Assembly (NCBI RefSeq): GCF_030867095.1
Contig: NC_081826.1
Location: 43,006,001 to 43,070,000 of the forward strand
From: Alligator mississippiensis
Lineage: Eukaryota > Chordata > Crocodylia > Alligatoridae
Length of the DNA: 64,000 nt
Reading direction: 5' to 3'
Shown here: positions 24,685 through 35,296 of the stretch, one piece after another
How the letters are laid out: the number at the start of each line of letters is the position of its first letter
How positions within the stretch are numbered: the stretch's first letter is position 1
Program-made: the position numbers and the translations under genes
The notes under the pieces: generated by a model
What the model was told of the DNA's origin: nothing
The model's input: the letters and a program-made list of their open reading frames with translations, nothing else
Database searches by the model: none

Positions 24685-24796
24685 AGCATTAATGGTGGAT
24701 GTCTCCTTGCTCATGTGACATTAAACCAAGGGAGTGGAAACCTTAACTGGTTATGAATTAAACTAGAGGCAGGAGAAGAGAAGTAGAAAGCATTAA
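24685..24796 (+). promoter_or_regulatory. TP53INP1: Pair of miR-155 8-mer seed matches in the TP53INP1 3' UTR
   Basis: AGCATTAA occurs at 24685-24692 and again at 24789-24796. This is the full complement of miR-155-5p nucleotides 2-8 plus A opposite position 1. Human TP53INP1 is an established miR-155 target. The 104-nt spacing is wider than that usually linked to cooperative repression. Confidence 0.55.
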
Positions 24797-26550
24797 CAAA
24801 CATCCTGGGGGAATGAATACCCTGCTCATTGTCTTCTATTACTAGGGCTTGATTTATAGTTATGGCTTGGGGCATATTGATGCTAATGTTACATTCAACA
24901 GCGTCTTCCATCTGAAATCCTGTAGAAGCAGCTCAGTGATCCAGGAAATCCATGTGCAGGTATTTCTGGAGTGTCTCTGATCTTGCCAAATCGATTTAGG
25001 AATCCTTTCAAACCTGTGAAGTGTTCTTTTTAACTATGGCCAAACCTTTATTTTGTTGATGCAAAAATCCAGTGCTCTGTACTAGCCTTGATGTACTGGT
25101 ACTCTTGTGGAGTATAATTTTAGTATCAGTAGCATTCTTGACTCCTAATTTACTTCACTTCAAATATTCCATTTTCTATTAGTTTAGTTATATGTGGCAG
25201 TTGAATATGCAATTAAGTGCACATTTTTGCTTTTCTGAGTATTCCAGTCCTGTTACTGGGGTATGTTGAATGGACTCAAACTGGATAAATTCCAACTTTC
25301 AAAATGGGGTTTATGTATACTTTTGTGCATGGCTTCTGTGATGCATATCTATCTTTATACAGTGGTCCTTTCCTGGTCTTAATGCTTTGGTTGTATTTAT
25401 CTGGGTAACCAACTTCATTCTCATCTGTTTGCCAACACAATTTAACCTGTCTGCCTATCTTTTTGTCACTTCAAGTCCTTATCTCCATTCTTTTAATCTT
25501 CCTCCCCATCTTGAACTCCAGTTCTGGAAAATCCATGGTTGGCTTTGGATTTCACCCCCTCCACCTCTTTCATAAATAACTACTTTCCTTCAGCTTTAAT
25601 TTTCCTAAAGTAAAATGAAGGAAGATGGAATCTTCACCCCTCTGAATTGGAAGGGCTTAATTTTCAGGGGGTGTGTGAAAGTGTATGGCTCCTACATGAG
25701 TCAACACTTCTTTTTTTTAGTTGGCAAGTAAATGCAACTTTAGACTGCTCCTAAAACTGGGAGATACTCATCTTCTTTTTATATTTACATTACTGGATAA
25801 TTTTCCAGTGGTGAAAACCTATATCTTTCAGGATATAAATAGTTTTGTTGCACAAAAGCTGTGCTTCTTGGTTGTTTTTTGCTTCTTTTTTTTTTTTTTT
25901 GATTTTTAGTGGGGGGTTTTTTCCTTGCTATTGGAAACCATGCTGTTGTGCAAGATACACAATACTGCATCTGGAGCTTAATTTTTTGTCTTGAATATTT
26001 GTTAGCTCTATTTTTTGTCTGGAGCTGTTGGGCAGTTGTGTGCGTGTGTGATTTTTTTGTTCTGATAGTACGTGAGCTACGTGGCTTCTGAACTGTATTA
26101 ACTTTTGTTTAAAAAAAAAAATGGAGGCCTTGCACTGTCTCAGATACTGATTCATGAATCTTACAGCAACTGTATTTTCACATGTATCGGTCAATAGACA
26201 GACCTGCATTCTAAACAAAACTGTGCCTTGGTAGGTGTAATTCTACACAGCAAACTTGAAGATTCAAAAGGGACGTTTCACTTAAGATAAATACTGTAAT
26301 CGGTCTATGCATATATGGCAGCTGCTTTTGAGAGCCACTTTCTCTACCTGTAGCAATCCTTTTTTGATATCAAAGATTGTCTGGCTCTGAGTTTTAAGTT
26401 TTTAATACAAGTGTGAAAAACAACAAAATACAGCACTCTGCCAAAACGTAGCATTGCTTAAACAATGTATATTTACTAACGCAACCTCCTGTATTTTTTT
26501 TTATAGTGCATCTTGCACATTATGGAGAAACAAATATGATCTTAAATATC

Positions 26551-26556
26551 AATAAA
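26551..26556 (+). terminator. TP53INP1: TP53INP1 poly(A) signal
   Basis: Canonical AATAAA in an AT-rich context, followed within about 25-50 nt by TGGCTGGTCTG and T-rich sequence that could serve as the downstream element. Cleavage is expected near 26570-26580. Confidence 0.7.
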
Positions 26557-26576
26557 ATGGCCTATTAAAAATGGCT

Positions 26577-28116
26577 GGTCTGAATCTGTTCTTTGTTCCA
26601 TACAGCTCCAAGTGTCTGAACCACAGGTGTTTTGACGTAATATAAAACAAGGTCTCTTTTATAGTACTAATTCTCACCCGTCCAGAGCAGCGTAGTGTCC
26701 ACAGCAATGTCACTTTCTTTAAATAACCTAGTTCCTTGTTTTCACAGCAAGCTGTCCACCAGAGTAGAAATTTGCCCTAACTGTTCACGTTTGCAAACAG
26801 AATATCAACTCTACATAGCTTCCAGAGGCTGCCTTGCATTTCTTCCATGGTGCCCAGAAAGTCTTTCTTCCACAGTTTGTGGGGAAAGAAAGTGTAAAGT
26901 GGCTCAGCTTGCTCAAGTACAAAACAACATGGGATGTTTAAAAAAACCCAAACAAACCCCGCGCTTTACCCAAAGAAGCAGCGTGTTAGTTTGACCCAGT
27001 TCCACAGCATCTGTATAGATTGGATGCTTCAGTGATTTGCTTTTTGGCACTTGCCACTGATTTAATCAACTATTAGATAAGCAGAGCTTTTTGGTCCTGA
27101 AGAGCCAAATCTGTAGACAAGTTGGGTGAGCCAGGTCCAGCTAACACTCTACTGCTTCTGGGCATGCAGTAGGTTTGGTACAGGAGTGTACAGAGTTTTT
27201 AAAATAAAGCACTGGGGGTGGGGAGGGGTGGGTGTGTCTATCTGTGTGATGTCTGTAAGCAGCTATAGGATATGGCACCCTTCCCTTTCCTGCCCTATCC
27301 AAGAAGACCTAGCACCACGACTAAGTGCATTACTGTTGTGGACACCGCTCATTTCTCAGTGTCAGTGTTCTCATTTTGAACAATGCTGACTTAATTGTAG
27401 ATGCTTTATATTTAAACTTAGCTCTAGACCTATACCTGCAGCTACTCATTTCTCCAGGTAAAAGTATAGGGTTTCTTGCAGTTTCTTTTGGCCACTAGTA
27501 CCAATTCCTAATCGTAGGAAGCTGATACCTAGCTTTGTCCTTCATCCTATAATTACAAATGGCAATCAAGGGTTTTCTCGGGGGGGGGAGTTGTACTATA
27601 AAAATTGTTATAGGACCAGACATGCTGATGCAATGCTATTCCCCTGATGCAGTCAAAGCAGAGTTTACAACCCCATTCTACGAAATATTATACAAAATTT
27701 TCACAGTGTATAATAACCTTAGTTTTATTTGCTGGTAAGTTGCGATACATATATACAATGGATGTCTGTGACAGTCAGAGGGGTAATTGCTGACACAGCT
27801 GTGCCAGCAACCATTTTAACTGAGGATGGAGTTATAGCAGCAAAACTGCACTCTAATCAGCACAACTTGCTTCACTCATGAGAAATGACTTCACTCTGCT
27901 AGAAGGTGTGTCAGGACTCATCTTGGCTGCTCTTTTGGCATGGTAGCATACTGGGATAGGCATACCAGGAAATGCTCCTAGTGTAGGTGCACCACTGATT
28001 AAGAGAAGGGCATCATCCCAACTTTTCTGAAGTGCTTTGTCTTTGTTCACCACAGCTACATGTGTTAGTGATAGGCTTGCTTTATACTCTTGTTGACATA
28101 ACTGTATCAATTAGGG
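26577..28116. other. Intergenic stretch between TP53INP1 and CCNE2, first part
   Basis: No exon, RNA gene or clear repeat was recognised. The sequence is AT-rich with scattered short frames lacking homology that I know. Confidence 0.5.
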
Positions 28117-28406
28117 CAGTGATTCTCAACCAGGATGTCGCACCACCCCGGAGTGCCTCAAGGTCCTTTCATTGGTGCTATGAAGTGCCACTCAATATTT
28201 GCATGCCTAACAGTGCTAAAATTATTCTCATAATAAATACAGAGATTTCAAACTGGAATCCATAATGTCAAAAATATTCTGACTTCTCCCATTTCCTTAC
28301 AACAGAAGAAATGCTCTACAATTCTTCTGTAGTCAAAAAACAAAGGAAAACTAAAATCTGGTGTTTTTCAAGGGGTGTCTTGAGTCTAACAAGTTTGAGA
28401 ACCACT
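28117..28406. mobile_element. hAT MITE of the TTCTCARCC-terminus family, copy 2
   Basis: Ends CAGTGATTCTCAACCAGGATG and AAGTTTGAGAACCACTG are near-perfect inverted repeats, with the family marker TTCTGTAGTCAAAAA at about 28327. Length is 290 bp. The expected 8-bp duplication is not clear (AATTAGGG versus GGGTTGGG). Confidence 0.7.
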
Positions 28407-28984
28407 GGGGTTGGGGGAAGAGGGGCCTGTATAATTTTGGCAGCAAAATCTGTCTAGTATAGATACAGTTATACTAGGAAACTTGTTTGAATGTATAGCT
28501 TATTCCATTTGGGGAAGTAAGAAGTGCAGAATGGAGTGGAGAGCCTCCTGTAAGCCATGTCTTTGTTTAGGGGGATTGCTAGTATAAAAATGAAGTGTAG
28601 CTATGCCAGTATGGACAGGTTGTGTGTGGATCCTGTGACCAGGGCTACAACTGTATTGGCACTCCCTAGAGCATAGTCCTGGAAGTAAACAAGAGCCCAA
28701 CTCTGGTTGCCTCCTAGACACTTTGCATCACAGCTGCCCCTGTTCCTCTGATGCGAGTGTCCTGCAGTTTGTGTAAGCAGTGACTTAGTCCAGTTGGAAA
28801 TGTATGCAGTTTAAAATAGTGGTGCAGTACTTCTACACTGCAGGTTTGTTTAGTATTGGTGTAGTAGCTAGTGGTATAAACATGACCCCAAATCAATGCA
28901 GGACCCCAGGATCACCATGTTACTAATGCTAGTAGGACTCTCTCAACAATTTCTTAAAACTAGAAAACACTGCGGTTTTTTGAA

Positions 28985-29295
28985 AACCTCTTGGCTTGTC
29001 TAGCACTGGTGCTGTTCCAGTGGTGAGGGTGCTGACATGAAATGGCCATTTGCCACTTTGCCATTATGTTGTGTAGACCTTCTCTGAGTTGTAGTTAAAA
29101 TTCCTGAGCTCTACATGTATTTTAAGTTCCTCCATTGCAACTGACTCAATTCCATCAGTTGAAGCCATTTATATCCAGTAAAAGATGACTGATATGGATC
29201 CAGACTAGAACTCTGGTAGCCTTAACATCTATTTAAGCTAGCACAATTCTGTTTCTACTGCTGGCAAACATATGGAAAACTCTAATGTAGACCCA
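28985..29295. mobile_element. MITE-like element, source of a nearby duplication
   Basis: The left end (TTGGCTTGTCTAGCACTGG) and right end (CTCTAATGTAGACCCA) are partly inverted repeats of the CTTGTCTANAC type also seen at 754 and 43032. Positions 29017-29295 are repeated at 30673-30951 with only three mismatches that I can find. No coding capacity. Confidence 0.5.
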
Positions 29296-29919
29296 CTCAC
29301 TGTGGGAAAGGGCTTACATTTTCCATTCTTGACTGCAACCAGTGTGTTAGCTCTGGTCTTTCTGAATTAGCATCACTGAGGTATTTATATACTTCTGAAG
29401 CTGCTGTACTAGATAAAAAAAAACACCTATCATGAGGGCACTGTATGAACTTTACCAGTTCATCTCTATGGCATGTTAAATCTGTCATATTAAATTACTA
29501 TTAACAACTACTCTGCATCAGTAACCATATGGCTACTGTTCTTCCTACCAAACATCAATAATAATATAGAACAAAAAATAATGCTCATTTTTTTTCTCTA
29601 CTTGGCAAAGCTATGGCTTGTAGTCCATAACTTATTGGAACACTGAATGCTATCAGTTGAGCCTAGTCATAAACAAATACAAGACTAATTTTGTAACAGT
29701 GCAGTTTTTCCCATTCTGTCCTTCAGCTTCTGTTCTCTCTCTTTGGCTCTCTACAGCCCTCATGGTTTGTTGTATGTTGTTTTATTTAGATTGTAAATTC
29801 CACAGGACAGTATCTTTTTTATCTGGAAGAGTTGTGCATGTAACTGGCACTACATAAATAATATTTAAATGCATCTTGATGTGTTTAAAGTTTTGTACAA
29901 ATACCAATTTCTCCTCTGA

Positions 29920-30070
29920 CATCCTTGTAAGTCAGGTAGCTGTATCCCTATGTTATGAATGGGGGGAAATGAGGGAGAGAGAGTTTGTGACTGCTCAAGG
30001 TAAAGCAGCACGGAGCATCCCAGAAAACACCTGACTTGTAGACCTGAGCTCTAACCACAAGACAACAGTC
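29920..30070 (+). mobile_element. MIR-type SINE remnant
   Basis: The order GGGGGGAAATGAGGGAGAGAGAG, TTTGTGACTGCTCAAGGTAAAGCAGCA, then ACCTGAGCTCTAACCACAAGAC follows the MIR 3' half (AAACTGAGGCACAGAGAG.., CCCAAGGTCACACAGC, GCTCTAACCACTAGACC). It is old and diverged. MIR elements are shared across amniotes. Confidence 0.5.
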
Positions 30071-30459
30071 TCCATAGCCATGACATCATATTGTCACACA
30101 CATGCTGTGAACAGTCCCTGGCAGTGAGTATAAGTTCACAATGAGCAAAAATTCAGGTGATTGCTGAAAGAGTCACAAATTCTGTGTAGCTGGTCTTTTC
30201 AGAAATCTTTTGAAAGGGGGAAAGAGAGCAGGTGGGCATCTTTGGTTGCTAAGGGCTTGTGGTATATGGAAAAGGGGATATGGTCAAGTGCCAGGGGGCT
30301 GGGGAAGTGGGATTTGTAACAGACAAGAGAGGACCAAAGTAGGCAGAACAGGTCCATCATGGGTCACCTGCACTTAATTCTTGGTGTAGCTGTAATATTA
30401 TTACTGAGCACAGCTGAAAAATGACTGCATTTCTAAAGTGTCACATGAAACTAACTCCA

Positions 30460-31075
30460 GAACCAAAATAGCAAATTGCAAAACTGAAAGTCATTTAGCA
30501 GCCTTTAACTACCTGAAGGGTGGTTTGAAAGAGGAGGGAGCTAGACTGTTCTCAGTGATGATAGATGATAGAACAAGAAGCGATGGTCTCAAGTTGCAGC
30601 AAGGGAAGTTTAGGTCAGATATTAGGAAGAATTTTCTCACTAGGAGGATAGTAAAACACTGGAACAGGTTACCCAGTGGTGGGGGTGCTGACATGAAATG
30701 GCCATTTGCCACTTTGCCATTATGTTGTGTAGACCTCCTCTGAGTTGTGGTTAAAATTCCTGAGCTCTACATGTATTTTAAGTTCCTCCATTGCAACTGA
30801 CTCAATTCCATCAGTTGAAGCCATTTATATCCAGTAAAAGATGACTGATATGGATCCAGACTAGAACTCTGGTAGCCTTAACATCTATTTAAGCTAGCAC
30901 AATTCTGTTTCTACTGCTGGCAAACATATGGAAAACTCTAATGTAGACCCATCTCCATCCTTGGAGGTTTTTAAGACTGGGCTAGACAAAGCTATGTTTG
31001 GGATGATCTAGTTGGGGATGGTTCTGCTTTGAGCAGGGGGTTGGACTAGATGACCTTCTAAAGTCCCTTCCAACC
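30460..31075 (+). mobile_element. Old CR1 3' fragment interrupted by a duplicated segment
   Basis: CR1 sequence runs from about 30460 (GTCATTTAGCAGCCTTTAACTA) through AAGTTTAGGTCAGATATTAGG to CACTGGAACAGGTTACCCAG near 30676. It resumes at 30951 with ATCTCCATCCTTGGAGG and ends near 31075 with CTTCCAACCC. Between the two parts lies the 279-bp copy of 29017-29295. The CR1 belongs to an older subfamily than 10408 or 31977. Confidence 0.8.
30673..30951. repeat. 279-bp near-identical copy of 29017-29295
   Basis: A constant offset of 1656 bp aligns the two copies without indels. Differences seen are one base in the GTGNGGGTG block, one in ACCTNCTCTGAG and one in TTGTNGTTAAAA, so identity is about 99 percent by eye. 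The copy lies in the same orientation inside a much older CR1. Confidence 0.9.
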
Positions 31076-31976
31076 CTCGCCGGCAGTGGGGGCAGGGGTG
31101 GCGAGCGGCAACCACCCACAGGCATCACCGGCAGCATTGGCAGCACTTTTTGCAGGGGATGCACTGCCAAGCTCAGAGGGTGCACGTGCACCCCCTACGC
31201 ATCACCAATGAGGCTTTAGTTAGTGGTAAGTAGGTTATCCGTAGCAGTGGAACATGGGGAGTAAATTTAACTGTTCTGCAGCTAAAGACCTGGCAGCATT
31301 GTCTAAATCTTCCTTGTCTTCAGAAGCAGTTTCGTCCTTGTGTTTTATCCACCTGAGAGGATCAATGATATTACCACTAATGAGATCCAGTGCAGCAGGA
31401 AGTCTCCTAACCTCCTCAATTCTCTATGAATAGGATTAATCTCTTATGTACTCTTAAGAGGTGTTGTGAGGGTTGGAGAATATATGCAAAATATTTTTGG
31501 TAGGAGGAGCACTCTGTACTTTTTAAAATTTCTATTTCCCATGATTTAGAAGTTCTCCCCTCAGATTATTTCTTGAACTGAAATGTTTTGCATATTTGCT
31601 GGTAGTCCAGAGGCGAATGTGTATCGGTAAGTTTGAAGAAAACTAGGCCCTTTGTTTCTAAATGCGTCTCTGTGAAACTTCAGCAGGTGATTTAAGTGTG
31701 AGATCCTACACACTGTTAGGAAGGGAGAGGGTTAATACCCTCTCAGTCACCCTGGGTGCTGCTTCTCAGTGCAGAGATAGTATAGGAATCACTCCGCTAG
31801 AGTCAGGAAATGTTGCTTTTTCATGGTGCTGGCTTCATTCAGAAGAGCCACAGCTGTGCACAAGCAGGATGGGGCTGTAGTTTGGTGAGTTTTTTATTCT
31901 AAGTTGGAGGTGGGAGGGATTGGCTTTCCAACCACACATACAAACCTAAAGAATGATTATATGATCACATCTGCGA

Positions 31977-33248
31977 GGGGAAAGCAGGGGAGTGTATGCT
32001 TAGGGGCAACCAACATGGGTTCATTAGAGGCAGGTCCTGTCAGACCAACCTGGTGGCCTTCTATGACCAGGTCACAAAATCCTTGGATGCAGGTGTTGTG
32101 GTGGACATAGTCTTCCTGGACTTTAGGAAGGCCTTCGACACATTAAAAAATTAGGAGATTGTGGTGTCGATGCCTACACAGTCAGATGGGTCGCCAATTG
32201 GCTGGAGGGCTGCACCCAGAAAGTGGTAGTGGGTGGGTCATTTTTGACCTGGAGGGATGTGGGCAGTGGGGTCCCCCAGGGCTTGGTCCTCGGGCCCACA
32301 CTGTTCAACATCTTCATCAGCGACTTGGATGAGGGGGTGAAAAGCACCTTGTTCAAATTTGCAGATGACACTAAGATGTGGGGAGAAGAGGGCAGGCTAG
32401 AAGGGAGGGACAGGCTGCAATTGGATCTGGACAGGTTACAGGGGTGGGAGGATGAGAATAAGATGGGATTCAATACTGACCAGTGCAGGGTACTGCACCT
32501 AGGGAGGAAGAACCAGCAGTATACCTACAGGCTAGGGAACTCCCTTCTCGTCAGCACAGAAGCAGAAAAGGATCTTGGAGTCATTATAGACTCCAAGATG
32601 AATGTGGGCCGCCAATGTGTGGATGCAGTCAGGAAGGCTAACCGCACGTTGTCATGCATCCACAGATGCATCTTGAGCAGGTCCAAGGAGGTGATCCTCC
32701 CCCTCTATGCGACACTGGTCAGGCCGCAGTTGGAGTACTGCGTCCAGTTCTGGGCACTGCACTTCAGGAGGGATGTGGCCAGCATCAAGAGGGTCCAGAG
32801 AAGGGCCACTCCCATGATCAGGGGGCAGCAGGGCAGGCCCACGAGGAGAAGCTATGGGACCTGAACCTGTTCAGCCTCCACAAGAGAAGGCTGAGAGGGG
32901 ATCTGGTGGCCATCTACAAACTGGCCAAGGGAGACCAGCAGGCAATGGGAGAGTCCCTGTTCCCCCGAGCACTACTGGGAGTAACAAGGAATAACGGCCA
33001 TAAGTTGACAGAGAGTAGATTCAGGCTAGACATCAGGAAGCACTGCTTCACAGGCAGGGCGGCTAGGATCTGGAACCAACTTCCAAGGGAAGTGGTGCTC
33101 ACTCCTACCCTGGGGGTCTTCAAAAGGAGGCTTGATAATCACCTAGTCGGGGTCATTTGACCCCAGCATCCTTTCCTGCCCATGGCAGGGGGTCGGACTT
33201 GATGATCTGCTCAGATCCCTTCTGACCCTACCAATTATGAAACTATGA
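31977..33248 (+). mobile_element. CR1 LINE, ORF2 reverse transcriptase through 3' end
   Basis: The longest CR1 in the window. Plus-strand frames show RSCQTNLVAFYDQ-like sequence, VVDIVFLDFRKAFDT, then GVPQGLVLGPTLFNIFISDLD and FADDTKMWG, which holds the catalytic aspartate pair of the reverse transcriptase. The C-terminal part continues LRGDLVAIYKLAKGD and RLDIRKHCFTGRAARIWNQL to NHLVGVI. A frameshift near 32840 and a small one near 32150 break the frame, and the endonuclease half is missing. The 3' end is CTGACCCTACCAATTATGAAAC. Confidence 0.92.
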
Positions 33249-33934
33249 TGGGAGTTGTTCTCTTCTATATCACTGGGATTTAGAGGAGTGGAAACAGACT
33301 TTCTTTCCAACCTATATCATTCAGTGGTTCTCATCAGGCAAAGAGATACAACTGCAACTATTTAAGTAAGAAGGAAAGGTGATACCATTGAGAACTGAAA
33401 GAATGTGGCTCAGTGCTTTGACTTCTATAAAGCAATTGGAAAGCACTAGCTCCAGTTTATAATGTTTTATAGGGCTAGTACCTTAGATGCTTCTTGTTTA
33501 AACTGAAATACGAAATAAAGACAAATCACAAAACCAGACTGCAAACATTATCCCACAGTACCCTGGTATTAACTTGTCTTGGTCAACCAGATTGCCATGT
33601 TTCCACATTGTAGTCATGTTAGTGACCATCCTCTGTTTTTGTTTTTTTCCAGAAAATTACCTAATTTCTTCCTGAAATGTATCTGATTTCCATATTCCCT
33701 AATCAATAACTCCATGATTACTATGCACGTTCACTGGATTTGGAAAACCATATCTGTAAGCCCACAACACAAAATGTCTGTTTTTAGCTTACCTCCACTC
33801 CTTTGCATATTATATTTTATTTGAATTTGTCCTGGTGGATTGCAAAGCACCATTTTCTTCTCCCTCATTTAAAAAAAAAAAAAAATTAACTGTGTTCATT
33901 TTAAAAGCTCGCCTCCTCCTTCTTTAACTTAATT

Positions 33935-35260
33935 CATAGATTTCATAGACATTAGGGCTGGAAGTAACCTCTGAAGATCATCAGGTCTAGCCCCCTGCCC
34001 CAGGGGCAGGAAGTCAGCAGGGATCATAGGATCCCAGCAAGATAAACATCCAAATGTCTCTTAAAGGCATTCCATGTAGGTGCTTGAACCACCTCCAGTG
34101 GCAGTCTATTCCAAACCTTGGGGGCTCGGACAGTAAAAAAGTTCTTCCTTATGTCCAGCCTGAAAGAGTCGCAAAGGAGTTTGTGACCGTTCGACCTTGT
34201 CATCCCTTGGGGCGCTCTGGTGAACAATGGTCCCCCAGATACAGGTGAGCACCCCAATAAACTTATAAGTGGCTACCAGATCAACCATAAGCCTGCGCTT
34301 TTCCAGGCTGAAGAGTCCCATAGCTCTCAGCCTCTCATCACAAGGTCTGTTATCCTGACCTGTGATCATGCGCGGGGCTCTTCTCTGGACTCTCTCAAGC
34401 TTCTCTACATCCTTTTTGAATTGAGGAGCCCAAAACTGGACACAGTACTCCAGCTGTGGCCTCACCAATGCCGAGTATAACGGGAGAATGACGTCCCGGG
34501 ATTTGCTTGAGAAGCACCTGTGGATGCAAGCCAGCGTTTTGCTCGCTTTACTAGCTGCAGCATCACATTGAAGGCTTATGTTCATCTTGTGGTCACTCAT
34601 GACCTCCAGGTCCCTTTCATCTGTAGTGCTAACCAGCATAGCACTGCCGAGCCTATAAGCATACTGCAGGTTTTTCCTCCCAAGGTGGAGAACTTTGCAT
34701 TTTTCAGTGTTAAACACCATCAGGTTCTCATCTGCCCATTTCCTGAGCCTGTCAAGGTCAGCCTGGATCACCCTCCTGTCCTCAGGTGTGTCTGTTTTAC
34801 CTCAGAGTTTGGTGTTATCAGCAAACTTGAAGTCAAGATATATGACATCAATCTCTTCCCCCTTGTCCAGGTGATAGGTCACCTGGTCATAAAAGCAAAT
34901 GAGATTGGTCAAGCAAGACCTACCCACAACAAGCCCATGCTGGCTATCCCTCAGGATGTTGCTGTCAGCCAGTCTGTTAAGGATGGCCTCTTTGATAATC
35001 TTTTCCAAGACCTTCCCCAGGATAGAGGTCAGGCTGATAGGCCTGTAGTTTGCCAGATCCACTCTCCTTGCTTTCTTGAAGATAGGCACCACATTGGCCT
35101 TCTTCCAGTCTTCGGGCACTTCACCAGAGCACCAGGATTTTGCAAAGATCCATGCCAGGGGCTGAGCTATGATGCTAGCCAGCTCCTTGAGTCCCTTTGG
35201 GTGTAAACTGTCAGGGCCTGCTGACTCAAAGGTATTCAGCCTCTCAAGGTGTTCCTACCT
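33935..35260 (-). mobile_element. CR1 LINE, 5'-truncated and internally deleted
   Basis: The 3' terminus on the plus strand is TTCATAGATTTCATAGACATTAGG. Minus-strand frames encode the C-terminal region (34771-34024) and, upstream, the reverse transcriptase start (35119-34802: MPEDWKKANVVPIFKKA, YRPISLTSILGKVLEKII). The frame jumps from IDVIYLDF straight to KFADNTKL, so roughly 130 codons of the palm domain have been deleted, and the FADD motif reads FADN. Same subfamily as the 4706 copy. Confidence 0.9.
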
Positions 35261-35296
35261 TCAAGTCAGCTGGCCCTAATGGTTTACACCCAAGGG
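35193..35296. repeat. Inverted duplication at the CR1 5' end
   Basis: Arm 35193-35232 and arm 35257-35296 are reverse complements with a few mismatches (GGGTGTAAACTGTCAGGGCC versus GGCCCTAATGGTTTACACCC), separated by 24 bp. Both derive from the same CR1 ORF2 region (the SAGPNGLHP block), so the right arm is a CR1 piece in opposite orientation. Confidence 0.75.

Larger units (their letters stand above)
23455..26575 (+). other. TP53INP1: TP53INP1 3' UTR
   Basis: AT-rich 3' untranslated region from the TGA at 23452-23454 to the AATAAA signal at 26551-26556, with GT/T-rich sequence downstream. It has two 8-mer matches to the miR-155 seed (AGCATTAA at 24685-24692 and 24789-24796) and one miR-130/301 seed match (TTGCACT at 26130-26136). 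No recognisable transposon interrupts it, unlike the introns. The end position is inferred from the signal. Confidence 0.75.

Noticed and set aside
32223-33160. 213- and 168-codon frames that look like an intact gene
   Set aside because: They encode CR1 reverse transcriptase and its C-terminal tail in two frames; this is a LINE copy, not a host gene.
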